A DNA stretch of 12,841 nucleotides. Source: Flavobacteriales bacterium (GTDB lineage Bacteria; Bacteroidota; Bacteroidia; Flavobacteriales_D; Sanyastnellaceae). Positions 12,841 to 12,841 of the stretch are shown one piece after another. The notes under the pieces are model-generated. The model was not told where the DNA came from and did not search any database. It saw only the letters and a list, made by a program, of their open reading frames with translations. The translations under genes and the position numbers were made by a program. How positions within the stretch are numbered: the stretch's first letter is position 1; each line of letters starts with the position of its first letter. The stretch covers positions 1 to 12,841 of the forward strand of contig CANGVU010000011.1 of assembly GCA_947457325.1 (NCBI GenBank). Reading direction: 5' to 3'.

Positions 12841-12841
12841 A

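Overview
The window looks like a chromosomal piece of a Bacteroidota bacterium, most likely a flavobacterial-type lineage. This rests on a type IX secretion sorting tail, a FISUMP-domain lipoprotein-like surface protein, ORF6N and DUF6934-type genes, a lack of Shine-Dalgarno sequences before the starts, and upstream boxes of the TAnnTTTG type used by the Bacteroidota sigma factor. No tRNA, rRNA, CRISPR array or transposase is visible.

Positions 1-5050 are an accessory, repeat-rich region. It holds the C-terminal end of a T9SS-exported protein; an ORF6N/PLD-like gene on the minus strand broken by one frameshift; a secreted FISUMP protein whose last 68 residues have lost every asparagine, in the manner of a diversity-generating retroelement variable region; a DUF6934-like gene followed closely by an unlisted 53-residue ORF; and an intact second ORF6N/PLD-like gene on the plus strand. 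The FISUMP gene sits between two long direct repeats, with a third relative of the repeat after the T9SS gene. The two ORF6N genes diverge from each other and carry the same 30-bp promoter/operator block in inverted orientation. Several perfect palindromes lie in the intergenic DNA.

Positions 5100-8350 are housekeeping: aspS, a PlsC-type acyltransferase and gatC overlap as one translational unit, followed by a bacilliredoxin-family gene and a clear terminator. The first 475 bases of aspS use a quite different codon set from the rest of the gene and its neighbours.

Positions 8395-11124 hold a RhlE-type DEAD-box helicase with a long leader and an arginine/glycine-rich tail, followed 17 bases later by a membrane fatty-acid desaturase. 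A strong bidirectional terminator separates these from a convergent tyrosine-catabolism operon on the minus strand: hmgA (partial, running off the window) followed by hppD. Together these two enzymes convert 4-hydroxyphenylpyruvate to homogentisate and open its ring.
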